Assembly (NCBI GenBank): GCA_017464765.1
Contig: JAFTYK010000045.1
Location: 1 to 34,203, forward strand
Direction: 5' to 3'
DNA length: 34,203 nucleotides
From: Ruminococcus sp.
GTDB lineage: Bacteria; Bacillota; Clostridia; Oscillospirales; Acutalibacteraceae
The stretch's first letter is position 1. Each line of letters begins with the position of its first letter. Positions 16,071 to 24,491 of the stretch are shown here, piece by piece. The notes under the pieces are model-generated. The model ran no database searches, was not told the origin of the DNA, and saw only the letters and a list, made by a program, of their open reading frames with translations. The translations under genes and the position numbers were made by a program.

Positions 16071-18413
16071 ATGAAGAAAGTTATTGCTACTTTACTCGCT
16101 GTGCTTGTGTTGATGTCAACAGTCGTTTGTTCTGTTTGTGTGTTCAATGCAGCTAGCGGTGTGACTCTTTCGTACAGCTTTACTGGTGGCGAAGCTCAGA
16201 AAGCAGGTTTTGCGGAAGGTACAATCAGCCTTAAGGTTACAAGCAGTAGTGCCGCAGGTAACTACTATTTATACTGGGCGGATTCTACTAAAGCACTTGC
16301 AGGTTATAGACAGATAGCTACGCTGAATGTGGCTAACGGTGCTACTGGCACATATAAGATGCTGGACCACACAGCAATTCCGCCAAAGGCTACACAGATT
16401 ATTGCTATCAAATCAAGTTCAGTTCCTACTAACAAGAATGTTTCCAATGCGGCGGCAACTTATGCCGTTCCTGCAAACAAAAGACTTTCTGACACAACTA
16501 CAATTTACACATTCGGCGCATTCTCTGATCCTCAGATTGCTAACGATTCATACGGTTCTAACTCTTATCCTCACGATGAAACTCATTGGGCTAAAGCGCT
16601 TGAGACTTTTGCAACAAGAAATGTTGATTTCTTAGTTTCATCTGGTGATACAGTAAACGACCAGAACGGTGGAGTAACTTACGCTCAGGAGTATCAGAGA
16701 TACCAGAAGATACTCGCTGACTCTTCTTTTGCTAACCCTGTTTGGGAAGCTAACGGCAACCACGATGTTCACGTTAACTGGAAGGGTTCAGCTGCTCAGA
16801 ACAACAAGCCTTTCGTTATGGGTACAGGTGTTGACTCCACAGCAGCTACAATCAAAGCTAACAAGCCTTACTTTGAAATGACAGAGCCTAAAACAGGCGA
16901 TCACTTCATTTTCATGGCTCAGGAAGGCGGATTCTATACTGACCAGAAAGACCAGTTCACTACTGCTCAGCTCAACTGGCTTGAGGGACTTCTCAAAAAG
17001 TATAGCGGAGATGGAAAAAACATCTTCATTATGGAGCATGCTAACGTTGAAAACTGGGGTAGTGGCGATAAATATCCAAGTCCATACTACGACCTTGGTC
17101 TTTTAAAATCTCAGGCAAGCACTGCTAGATTTATCAAACTTATGGAAACATACAAAGAGTGTGTTATCATTACAGGCCATACACATCTTGAGCTTGGCGC
17201 TCACCTCAATTTCTCAGACAATAATGGCACATCAGCAATTATGATGCACAACAGTGCTATCGGTGGTGTAAGACGTCTTGTTAACGGCTCTATCGATCGT
17301 TCAGCAGTACTTGGTATGAGTGAGGGTTACCTTGTAGATGTATATGAAGACTGCATTATCTTCAACGGTACTAACCTCTACAAGAATGAAATTATGCCTG
17401 ATTGTAAATATATCATTCCATTTGGAACAACTGAGAATGAGACTCAAAAACCAACTGAGACACAGAAGCCTACTGAAACTCAGAAGCCAACTGAAACTCA
17501 AAAGCCTACTGAAACTCAGAAACCAACTGAAACTCAGAAACCAACTGAGACCCAGAAGCCAACTGAAACTCAAAAGCCAACTGAGACTCAAAAGCCAACT
17601 GAGACTCAGAAGCCTACTGAAACCGTGAAACCAACTGAGACTCAAAAACCAACAAATTCACCATACGTTAAATACGGCGATGTTAACCTCGACTTCTCTG
17701 TAGGTGTAGTAGATGCTACCCTTATACAGCGTTATGCTGCACATACTGAGACACTTTATGATGAACAGATTGTTAATGCTGATGTTGATGATGATGGACT
17801 TGTCAGCGTTATGGACGCTACATTTATTCAGCGTTATGTTGCTCATATTATTTCACAATTCCCTGTTGAGAAAAATGCTAAATCCGTAGCATCTACTTCA
17901 GCGGATGATGTTGCTTCACTGTTAAAGACAGCTAAGAGTGAGCTGTCAACCTACTATCAGTATTCTTCATTTGACCAGTATATGGCTCTTAAGAAAGTGG
18001 TAAAAGAGCTTGAAAAGTCAGGTGATAAGACTCAGGCAGCTTACGATAAACTCAACAGCGCTTACGAGAAATTCCACGAGATTTTAGATGCTATCGGGGT
18101 AGCTACAAGTGATACAATCGATGTATACTTCACAAATATTCCTAACTGGTCAACAGTCAATGCCTATGTTTGGGGTAGTTCTCCAAAGGTAGCGTGGCCG
18201 GGTGAGGTTATGACTTATGTTAAGACTAACTCACAGAATCAGAAAATCTACAAAATTTCACTTGAAACCGGTAAGTATACAAACATCATTTTCAATAACG
18301 GCTCAACTCAGACAGTAGACCTTTCACTTTCTAACACAAACAACGAAGGTTTCTACACAACAACATTGTCAGGTGGCAAGTATCTTTGCGAAACTTACAC
18401 CTACAGCGACTAA
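16071..18413 (+). CDS. Secreted metallophosphoesterase with dockerin and CBM26-like starch-binding module
   Basis: A 780-residue extracellular protein. Order: signal peptide (about 1-30); a beta-rich N-terminal domain (31-140); calcineurin-like phosphoesterase (about 145-420) with GAFSDPQI, SSGDTVND, ANGNHDVH and ITGHTHLE metal-site motifs; a linker of 12 six-residue ETQKPT units (457-528); a type I dockerin (about 535-596) with two calcium-loop/helix halves, DVNLDFSVGVVDATLIQRY and DVDDDGLVSVMDATFIQRY; a helical spacer (605-670); and a CBM26-like module (about 683-775, VYFTNIPNW ... AWPGE ... IIFNNG). The dockerin should plug it into a cohesin scaffold and the CBM should bind starch. The phosphate-ester substrate is unknown. 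Start ATG 16071 has GGAGG upstream. Confidence 0.9.
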   Translation: MKKVIATLLAVLVLMSTVVCSVCVFNAASGVTLSYSFTGGEAQKAGFAEGTISLKVTSSSAAGNYYLYWADSTKALAGYRQIATLNVANGATGTYKMLDHTAIPPKATQIIAIKSSSVPTNKNVSNAAATYAVPANKRLSDTTTIYTFGAFSDPQIANDSYGSNSYPHDETHWAKALETFATRNVDFLVSSGDTVNDQNGGVTYAQEYQRYQKILADSSFANPVWEANGNHDVHVNWKGSAAQNNKPFVMGTGVDSTAATIKANKPYFEMTEPKTGDHFIFMAQEGGFYTDQKDQFTTAQLNWLEGLLKKYSGDGKNIFIMEHANVENWGSGDKYPSPYYDLGLLKSQASTARFIKLMETYKECVIITGHTHLELGAHLNFSDNNGTSAIMMHNSAIGGVRRLVNGSIDRSAVLGMSEGYLVDVYEDCIIFNGTNLYKNEIMPDCKYIIPFGTTENETQKPTETQKPTETQKPTETQKPTETQKPTETQKPTETQKPTETQKPTETQKPTETQKPTETVKPTETQKPTNSPYVKYGDVNLDFSVGVVDATLIQRYAAHTETLYDEQIVNADVDDDGLVSVMDATFIQRYVAHIISQFPVEKNAKSVASTSADDVASLLKTAKSELSTYYQYSSFDQYMALKKVVKELEKSGDKTQAAYDKLNSAYEKFHEILDAIGVATSDTIDVYFTNIPNWSTVNAYVWGSSPKVAWPGEVMTYVKTNSQNQKIYKISLETGKYTNIIFNNGSTQTVDLSLSNTNNEGFYTTTLSGGKYLCETYTYSD
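17439..17654 (+). repeat. Twelve 18-bp tandem units encoding an ETQKPT linker
   Basis: Twelve in-frame 18-base units; ten read ETQKPT in a row, the eleventh ETVKPT, the twelfth ETQKPT. Codons vary at third positions (gag/gaa, cag/caa, cct/cca), so it is not a fresh expansion, though slippage could still change its length. It separates the catalytic domain from the dockerin. Confidence 0.95.
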
Positions 18414-18422
18414 GGTTTAATG

Positions 18423-18453
18423 AAAAGCACCGAGTAAACTCGGTGCTTTTTTT
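18423..18453 (+). terminator. Terminator of the phosphoesterase gene
   Basis: AAAAGCACCGAGT (18423-18435), AA loop, ACTCGGTGCTTTT (18438-18450), then more T. Confidence 0.9.
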
Positions 18454-18454
18454 G

Positions 18455-18483
18455 TTGTATTTGGGATAAACGAGGAGTATAAT
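18455..18483 (+). promoter_or_regulatory. Promoter of the cardiolipin synthase gene
   Basis: TTGTAT (18455-18460), 17-base spacer, TATAAT (18478-18483), right after the upstream terminator. Confidence 0.7.
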
Positions 18484-18512
18484 AGTGTTGACTAATTCTT
18501 TGAGAGGTAATT

Positions 18513-20045
18513 ATGTTAGATGCAATTAAGAAAATAGTACGCTCGAGGTTTTTTCTGGGTGCTGTTGTACTGATAATTGAATTTGCGATTCTAGTTGGGG
18601 TTATGGCTGTTTTATACGAATCATTTCTACCGCTCGCAATCATTGCCTGGATTTTCTATTTTGTTGTACTTATTTACATACTTAATCGTGATGAGATCCC
18701 GGAGAATAAACTCCCTTGGCTGGTAATACTGTTGGTGTTTCCTGTTTTAGGAGCGTTTTTGTTTTTGCTTTTGTCAAATAACAAAGCGAGCAAAGAGGAT
18801 TACAAACGTTTCGAAAAATCAGCGAAAAGAATCCGTCCGCATCTTGTCCAGACAAATAATATCGAAAAGCTGAAAGTGTTGGATAAAGACGCGTATGCGC
18901 AGGCTAGATACTTGTACAACTGTGCGAATATGCCTGTTTTTGATAAGTCCAAAACTACATACTATCCGCTAGGCGAAGATTTTCATGCTGATTTGCTTAG
19001 AGAGCTTGATAAAGCTAAAAACTTTATTTTTATGGAGTACTTCATTATCCAAGACGGAGTGATGTGGAGTTCTATCCATAAGGTGCTGTGCAAAAAAGCT
19101 AAAGAAGGCGTTAGCGTTTTTCTGATGTATGATGACCTTGGCTGTATTGCAACGGTTGATGATGATTTCTACAAGCAACTTCAAAACGATGGCATAAACT
19201 GTGTTCCTTGTAACAAATTCAAGCCTATTTTATCCCATATACACAATAACCGCGACCACAGAAAAATCACCGTAATTGATGGTAAGGTAGGCTTTACAGG
19301 TGGTGTAAACCTTGCTGACGAATATATTAATGAATACGAAAAGTTCGGTCACTGGAAAGACACAGCCGTGAAAATCGAGGGGGAAGCGGTAAGAACGCTG
19401 TCGGCACTTTTCCTTTCACTGTGGAATATGCAGAACGAAAGACAGCTCGATGTCGATAAATATCTCTGCGCTACTAAAGGCGGAGACTGCGGAAAGGGTT
19501 ATGTTATTCCGTTTGGGGACTCACCAAGTCCTATTGATACAGAAGATGTCGGCAAAGATGTTTATATGAATATTCTTCATTGTGCTAATGATTACGTCTA
19601 TATCTGCACACCTTATCTCATCTGTGACCGTGAGATTTTAAACGCTATATGTAACGCTTCAAGACGAGGTGTTGACGTTAGACTCATCACTCCTCATATT
19701 CCTGATAAGAAGGCTGTGTTCCTTATGACCCGTTCAAACTACAAAAAGCTCATTGAATCAGGCGTTGAAGTTTACGAGTATACACCGGGATTCATTCATG
19801 CAAAAAGCTTTGTAAGTGACGATAAATTTGCTGTATGCGGCACAATTAATCTTGATTATCGTTCGCTTGTTCATTACTTTGAATGTGGTGCGTGGATGTA
19901 TAATACAGAATGTATAGATGATATGAAAAATGATTTTCTCCAAACTGTCAGAAAGTCGCAGATTATAACCAAAAAAGATGCGACGCTCAGTTTCTTCGGA
20001 CGCCTTTTCGCTGAGACTATGAAAATTTTCTCACCATTACTGTAA
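18513..20045 (+). CDS. cls: Cardiolipin synthase (phospholipase D family)
   Basis: A 510-residue membrane enzyme that joins two phosphatidylglycerol molecules into cardiolipin. The N terminus has two to three membrane segments (about 10-95), ending in FLLLLSNNKASKEDYKRF as in Gram-positive Cls. The two PLD catalytic motifs are visible: HNNRDHRKITVIDGKVGFTGG (HxK-x4-D, about residue 247) and GFIHAKSFVSDDKFAVCGTINLDYRS (about residue 430). Length matches the family (about 480-515). Start ATG 18513 has GAGAGG upstream. It stands alone between terminators; its placement between two dockerin genes appears incidental. Confidence 0.95.
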   Translation: MLDAIKKIVRSRFFLGAVVLIIEFAILVGVMAVLYESFLPLAIIAWIFYFVVLIYILNRDEIPENKLPWLVILLVFPVLGAFLFLLLSNNKASKEDYKRFEKSAKRIRPHLVQTNNIEKLKVLDKDAYAQARYLYNCANMPVFDKSKTTYYPLGEDFHADLLRELDKAKNFIFMEYFIIQDGVMWSSIHKVLCKKAKEGVSVFLMYDDLGCIATVDDDFYKQLQNDGINCVPCNKFKPILSHIHNNRDHRKITVIDGKVGFTGGVNLADEYINEYEKFGHWKDTAVKIEGEAVRTLSALFLSLWNMQNERQLDVDKYLCATKGGDCGKGYVIPFGDSPSPIDTEDVGKDVYMNILHCANDYVYICTPYLICDREILNAICNASRRGVDVRLITPHIPDKKAVFLMTRSNYKKLIESGVEVYEYTPGFIHAKSFVSDDKFAVCGTINLDYRSLVHYFECGAWMYNTECIDDMKNDFLQTVRKSQIITKKDATLSFFGRLFAETMKIFSPLL

Positions 20046-20064
20046 TACTGTTATGATAATAAAG

Positions 20065-20092
20065 AAAAGCCACTCAGACGAGTGGCTTTTTT
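20065..20092. terminator. Bidirectional terminator between cls and the esterase gene
   Basis: AAAAGCCACTC (20065-20075), four-base loop, GAGTGGCTTTT (20080-20090) followed by TT; the reverse side gives CTTTATT. Confidence 0.88.
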
Positions 20093-20107
20093 GTTTAGAA
20101 GTTATTC

Positions 20108-21532
20108 TCAGTAACCTAAACCGAAAGCGAGAGCTTCAGGGAAATAAAGCGCCCAGAACATTTCGTTGTGAGTAGCGTCGTTGTCCACAACGGTTGTCAT
20201 AAGAGAAGACGGGTAGCCTTTCTTTTCCATCCAACCCTGCATAGCTACAGCGTTAGGGTAGAGTTCCTGCTCGAGAGAATCGTATTTTGAGTTGCCGTTG
20301 AAGAAATAGATGCGCGGAAGATTGGTTTTGTTGCTGAAATTAAATTTATCGAGGTATGTGTTCCAGGTGTTCTTATCATAAAGTAAAAATGCTGGAGAGA
20401 TAGCACCGATGTAGTCAAACTTGTCCATGTGTTCCATACCGATGTAGAACGATTCGATACCGCCTGAAGATGAACCTGCAATACCGCGAATAGAGTTGGT
20501 GTTGTAGTTTGAGTCAACGTAAGGGATAACCTTTTCTACAACAAAGTCGCAGTACGCTTCGCCTGTACCGTTTTTGAAACCGCCGCTGTTGTATTTAGGA
20601 ACAACATCACCTATGTCAGGAGTGAGTTCGGAGTCACGCTTTGCGTTTGCGTTGTCGATACCTACTACGATGATACCGTCACCGCCGTTTTGCATATATG
20701 AAAGAACAGTTTCGTCAACTTCCCATTCGTACGCTGAACAATTCTCATCATTTCCAAATAGGTTCTGACCATCAGTCATATAAAGTACGGAGTATTTTTT
20801 ATCTTTATCATTTGCATCATAGCCTACAGGAGTCCAGATTGTTATACGCTTGTTGTAACCTTTTGAGTACTCGAGATTAACCTGTTTGATAGTACCTTCC
20901 TTTTCCTGACCGTATGGATAAAGACCTGCTACAAATTTATTGTTTTTGGTAGCGTTGATAAAGTAGCCTGAGTTTGCAACAGTAAGAGGGGTGTCAGTTG
21001 TTTGTGCTTTACCGTTTGAGAAGATGACTCTGTTGTACTTTGAAGTATCAGCTGTGAATTTATACACAGTTTCGCCGTAGGAATTTGTAGTGCCATCAGT
21101 AAGCTCTATTCCCGGCCAAGCTACCATATTGTCGCCTGTTTCCTGGTTGTAAATATAGGCGTAACAGGTTGCCCAAGGTCTGTTGTTGGAAAAATAGAAG
21201 TCAACTATTGTATCAACTTTTGTGATCACATCTTCACGCTCCTGTGCAGGGAATTTGTTGATAATGCTTGCAACATATTGTTGGATTAATGTAGCGTCCA
21301 TAACAGAAAGTTCTTTGTCACCGTCGGTGTCAGCAAGTATAAGGTTTTCTGTTTTTACCGTTGTGATTTTTGCCAGATGCTGTTGAACCAGTGTTGCGTC
21401 TATAATGCTCACTTCGTTGTCACCATCTGCATCTCCGTAAAGTGGTGTTGTTTTAGCTGAAACAACAGGCGCAATAATCGATGAACAAAGGATAAGCATA
21501 GCTAAAGTAATAGAAAGTAGAGTTTTACGCAT
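20108..21532 (-). CDS. Secreted esterase with N-terminal dockerin and CBM26-like module
   Basis: A 474-residue extracellular protein. Signal peptide (about 1-27); type I dockerin (about 30-95) with DADGDNEVSIIDATLVQQH and DTDGDKELSVMDATLIQQY; CBM26-like starch-binding module (about 108-200, DFYFSNNRPWATCYAYIY, MVAWPGIEL, RVIFSNGKAQT); then an alpha/beta-hydrolase esterase of the enterochelin-esterase/Esterase D type (about 215-474) with SVLYMTDGQNLF, the nucleophile elbow GSSSGG (Ser about 355), and a likely catalytic His in DATHNEMFW. The catalytic domain resembles feruloyl or acetyl esterases; the ester removed is unknown, perhaps substituents on dietary glucans. Module order is the reverse of the phosphoesterase at 16071-18413. 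RBS GGAGG precedes ATG 21532. Confidence 0.9.
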   Translation of the reverse strand: MRKTLLSITLAMLILCSSIIAPVVSAKTTPLYGDADGDNEVSIIDATLVQQHLAKITTVKTENLILADTDGDKELSVMDATLIQQYVASIINKFPAQEREDVITKVDTIVDFYFSNNRPWATCYAYIYNQETGDNMVAWPGIELTDGTTNSYGETVYKFTADTSKYNRVIFSNGKAQTTDTPLTVANSGYFINATKNNKFVAGLYPYGQEKEGTIKQVNLEYSKGYNKRITIWTPVGYDANDKDKKYSVLYMTDGQNLFGNDENCSAYEWEVDETVLSYMQNGGDGIIVVGIDNANAKRDSELTPDIGDVVPKYNSGGFKNGTGEAYCDFVVEKVIPYVDSNYNTNSIRGIAGSSSGGIESFYIGMEHMDKFDYIGAISPAFLLYDKNTWNTYLDKFNFSNKTNLPRIYFFNGNSKYDSLEQELYPNAVAMQGWMEKKGYPSSLMTTVVDNDATHNEMFWALYFPEALAFGLGY

Positions 21533-21571
21533 AATAATACCTCCGTTGTTGCAAAAAATATTTACATCTAG

Positions 21572-21600
21572 ATTGTAACAAAGGTTTACACTAAGTTCAA
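21572..21600 (-). promoter_or_regulatory. Promoter of the dockerin esterase gene
   Basis: Minus-strand TTGAAC (21600-21595), 17-base spacer, TACAAT (21577-21572). Confidence 0.65.
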
Positions 21601-21633
21601 GAGGTTTTCAATTATTCGTATATGTAATCTTTG

Positions 21634-21663
21634 TTGACAATATATATGTGTTTTTGCTATAAT
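21634..21663 (+). promoter_or_regulatory. Promoter of the membrane protein-PP2C-LDT-like operon
   Basis: TTGACA (21634-21639), 18-base spacer, TATAAT (21658-21663), 58 bases before the first gene. Confidence 0.8.
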
Positions 21664-21721
21664 TCTATATGTAAAATTGGGTTATTATAATTATTTCTGA
21701 TATATAGTCAAGGGGAACACA

Positions 21722-22711
21722 ATGTCCGTTTTTAATAATTTTTTAGAAACTGTTAAGGGGAAGATTATCGGCAAGAATAAGAAGCCGCTTCCTAAAAGCG
21801 AAAGATATTATGAAGATGAGCCTGAAAACAAGCTCCAACCGCATCTGAAATTCTCGCTTTTTATCGCGATAGCGGTAATTGTAGTATTGGGAGCCATAAC
21901 CGTTATATTCGCTGTTAACCACAGTAATAACGCTTTTGTTATGTTCAACAAAGCTTCAACCAAAAACTTTGAGTGTGGTAGCTTCAGTTATGATGTATCT
22001 GTCGGCATTAACGATGAAACATATATGAAGTACGACGGAAGTATGGAGTTTGATTTGAATAAGCAGGCTATGAAATCCTCCTATTATGCAATGTATAATG
22101 ACTATTCATACGATGCTGTTGTTTTTGGTGAGGGAGTAGAATCATACAGGGGTAATTTTTATGGTGGTAAATGGAGTGTTGATGATTACTCTGAAAAAGC
22201 CCTTGACTTCTATGACTTCTACAGAGATTACCGAAAGGGTAATTTTGATGCGGGTGCGATGATGCGTTTCACTAATACCAACGATAAGTTTAATGCGCCA
22301 CAGCTTGAGAGAGCTTTCGAAGACATAATGAAAGAACTTAGCAAAGGTAAGAATATGCGCTCTGTTATGCATCAGGAAATAGTAGTCGATGATGAATCTA
22401 CAACTGTTAAGTTTACTCCTGATTTAGAGGAAGTTTTTTATCTTATTACAAGCAAAATTGGAGCGGCTTTTTCAAGCGCTGATGACTACAGTAATTTCAA
22501 AGAGAGTGTTGAATTAAGCACTAATAATCTTGCTAATGCCAATATGGTTGTGACTTATTCAATAAGTGGTGATGGATATCTTACACAGTGTTCTCTTGAC
22601 TACAAAATAGGTGATAAGAGTTATTTTATAGATGCTAACTTTAGCGATTTCGGAGAAGCTAAGGTAGATATTCCTGATGACTTTTTCACAGCAGCCGATA
22701 TTGAAAAATAA
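21722..22711 (+). CDS. Single-pass membrane protein of unknown function
   Basis: A 329-residue protein I do not recognise. It has a basic cytoplasmic stretch of about 40 residues, one membrane segment (about 43-67, FSLFIAIAVIVVLGAITVIFAV) and an extracellular part of about 260 residues rich in Tyr, Asp and Ser with alternating strands. The pattern (SYDVSVGINDETYMKYDGSMEFDLNK, later CSLDYKIGDKSYFIDANFSDFG) recalls large open beta-sheets of the LolA/LppX type, but that is only a structural guess. Start ATG 21722 has AAGGGG upstream. It is first in an apparent operon with a PP2C phosphatase and an L,D-transpeptidase-like protein, so a role in envelope sensing or wall metabolism is plausible. Confidence 0.75.
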   Translation: MSVFNNFLETVKGKIIGKNKKPLPKSERYYEDEPENKLQPHLKFSLFIAIAVIVVLGAITVIFAVNHSNNAFVMFNKASTKNFECGSFSYDVSVGINDETYMKYDGSMEFDLNKQAMKSSYYAMYNDYSYDAVVFGEGVESYRGNFYGGKWSVDDYSEKALDFYDFYRDYRKGNFDAGAMMRFTNTNDKFNAPQLERAFEDIMKELSKGKNMRSVMHQEIVVDDESTTVKFTPDLEEVFYLITSKIGAAFSSADDYSNFKESVELSTNNLANANMVVTYSISGDGYLTQCSLDYKIGDKSYFIDANFSDFGEAKVDIPDDFFTAADIEK

Positions 22712-22742
22712 TATTTAATGATTTTATAAAGGGGGTGAGAGC

Positions 22743-23501
22743 GTGAAAAAAACTTATACTATTGAATATGGTTTAGGATGCACAGTCGGAAAAGTCAGAA
22801 AGAATAATGAGGACAATTTTTACTGTGACGGTATTTTCAGGCTTGACCCCGATAATAACGAAGACGTTTTATTAGGCGGTAAAACCAAGAGCAACGAAAA
22901 TGAAATGTTTGCGGTTTTTGATGGTATGGGCGGAGAAGCGTGTGGTGAGATTGCTTCTTTTATAGCTGCCGAAAGCTGTAAGGTTTTCTGTGAAAACAAA
23001 GATGTTTATGATGAGTATCTCTATCAATTGAGCGAACATCTTAACCAGCGTATCTTAGATGAAACTGATGCGAGAATGCTTGTGCTTATGGGAACAACCG
23101 CGGCTATGATTCAGTTTTTTAAAGACGAGATTTACATCTTAAACGCAGGTGACAGCCCTATTTACAAGCTTTCTAAAAACAAGCTTTCTAAAATTTCTAA
23201 GGATCATACAGCACCCGGATTCAGTGGTAAAGCTCCATTGACTAAGTTTTTAGGTACTCCTGAGAGAGCGGGACTTAATCCTTATATAGCGAGAGGTCCG
23301 TATAAAACAGGTGATGTGTACATTCTCTGTACTGATGGCGTTTCTGATATGATAGGGGAAGAGTTGCTCAAAAACACGGTCAATGATTTAATGAGTGAGA
23401 AGAAGTCGCTCAAAGAAATCGCCGAAAAGCTTATAGACCTTGCGAAAGAAAATGGCGGCGTTGATAACGCTACGGTTATTTTATGTAAAATAGTGAAGTA
23501 A
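22743..23501 (+). CDS. PP2C-family serine/threonine protein phosphatase
   Basis: A 252-residue soluble phosphatase that needs two metal ions. The PP2C motifs are in order: VGKVRKNNEDNFYCD, the metal-binding FDGMGGEACGEIAS (residues about 60-73), MGTTAAMIQF, ILNAGDSPIYKL, LCTDGVSDMIGEE and GGVDNATVIL. Such enzymes counteract Ser/Thr kinases of the Stk/PrkC type; no kinase gene is in this window. It starts at GTG 22743 with an AAAGGGGGTGAG site just upstream, and sits 31 bases after the membrane-protein gene and 23 bases before the LDT-like gene, so it is probably in one operon with envelope proteins. Confidence 0.93.
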   Translation: MKKTYTIEYGLGCTVGKVRKNNEDNFYCDGIFRLDPDNNEDVLLGGKTKSNENEMFAVFDGMGGEACGEIASFIAAESCKVFCENKDVYDEYLYQLSEHLNQRILDETDARMLVLMGTTAAMIQFFKDEIYILNAGDSPIYKLSKNKLSKISKDHTAPGFSGKAPLTKFLGTPERAGLNPYIARGPYKTGDVYILCTDGVSDMIGEELLKNTVNDLMSEKKSLKEIAEKLIDLAKENGGVDNATVILCKIVK

Positions 23502-23524
23502 GTTTCTTAAAAAGGAAGATAGAA

Positions 23525-24445
23525 ATGGCATACAAAAACGACAGAACGAAAAACAGAAGACGATATAAGTCACGTTATCGTAGCGCTCACAGCTACAAGC
23601 AGAAGCGTTCTTCTTCGCAGAGTAGAGCGGCAATTCTTGTGAGTGTACTGACTTTTGTGGTTATTGCATCTTTGGTGATAGTCTTTACCTTTGGTGAAAG
23701 CATTTATGAGGTGCTTGATAATGCTCTTACAAATATAACAGCAACAGAGCCACCTACACAGCCTTCAACTGTTATGCCGACACTAGCTCCTACAGAGCCA
23801 CCTACAGAGCCTCCGACTGACCCGCCTGTTGAGCAGGACGCTGAGTTTATGGAGTTGCTTGAGAGTAGCGGTATGGATTTAGAAGACGTTTTAGTAAATC
23901 AGATGATGTTCGCCAAAGTTGATGAGGCTACTCTTACCTGTACGATTACTTGTTTTGAAAAAGATGAAACAGGCAAATTTGTCAAGCCTTTTGAAGCACT
24001 CAGCGGTTACATCGGTTCTGAGGGCGCAGACACTATGGTTACTCCTTATGAGGCGAAAACCCCTACAGGTCTTTTCAAAGTTGAGTACGCTTTCGGCACT
24101 AACTATAACCCTGGTACTAAGCTTCAATATGACCAGTTTACTATGGAGGATTACTGGATTACTGACCCGAACTCCCAGTATTATAATCGTTGGATGAGTG
24201 GTACTTCTGCTCAGGATTGGGAAAGCTCACAGTGGCTTTATGAGTTCACTAAGTCATATCCTTACGCTATCGTACTGAATTATAACCGTAATCCTGTTGA
24301 CCCTACGCAGGGCTGTGCAAAGTTTATTCACGTCAGCTACACACCTACAAGCTGGGGTGGTATCGGTCTTTCACACGATGACATTCTGACTTTACTTTAT
24401 TGGTTAGACCCTAGCGATGGTCCTTATATAAGAATTTATAAATAA
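23525..24445 (+). CDS. L,D-transpeptidase-like protein lacking the catalytic Cys
   Basis: A 306-residue membrane-anchored protein. It has an Arg/Lys/Ser-rich cytoplasmic tail (1-38), a membrane segment (about 36-60), a Thr/Pro-rich linker (TEPPTQPST ... PPTEPPTDPPV) and a C-terminal domain that follows the YkuD-type L,D-transpeptidase pattern: EAKTPTGLFKVEYAFG, YAIVLNYNRN, a His in GCAKFIHV, then TPTSWGGIGLSHDDILTLLYWLDPSDGP. In active relatives this last motif reads T-x-G-C-(V/I)-x-(L/I); here the Cys is Gly279. It may therefore bind peptidoglycan or regulate rather than cross-link. A Cys in GCAKFIHV, where Ser is usual, could compensate only if the site were rearranged. Start ATG 23525 has AAGGAAG. 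Confidence 0.78.
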   Translation: MAYKNDRTKNRRRYKSRYRSAHSYKQKRSSSQSRAAILVSVLTFVVIASLVIVFTFGESIYEVLDNALTNITATEPPTQPSTVMPTLAPTEPPTEPPTDPPVEQDAEFMELLESSGMDLEDVLVNQMMFAKVDEATLTCTITCFEKDETGKFVKPFEALSGYIGSEGADTMVTPYEAKTPTGLFKVEYAFGTNYNPGTKLQYDQFTMEDYWITDPNSQYYNRWMSGTSAQDWESSQWLYEFTKSYPYAIVLNYNRNPVDPTQGCAKFIHVSYTPTSWGGIGLSHDDILTLLYWLDPSDGPYIRIYK

Positions 24446-24450
24446 AAATA

Positions 24451-24484
24451 AAAGTCCGTACTTGCACTGGTACGGACTTTTTGT
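24451..24484. terminator. Terminator after the LDT-like gene
   Basis: AAAGTCCGTAC (24451-24461) and GTACGGACTTT (24470-24480) followed by TTG TTT; it can also serve the convergent DMT gene. Confidence 0.88.
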
Positions 24485-24491
24485 TTATGTA

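Noticed and set aside
17439-17654. CRISPR-like or minisatellite repeat
   Set aside because: The 18-base units are adjacent with no spacers and stay in frame, encoding a Thr/Pro linker inside a protein.
18513-20045. cls as part of a dockerin locus
   Set aside because: It has its own promoter and terminators on both sides and a housekeeping lipid role, so the position seems accidental.
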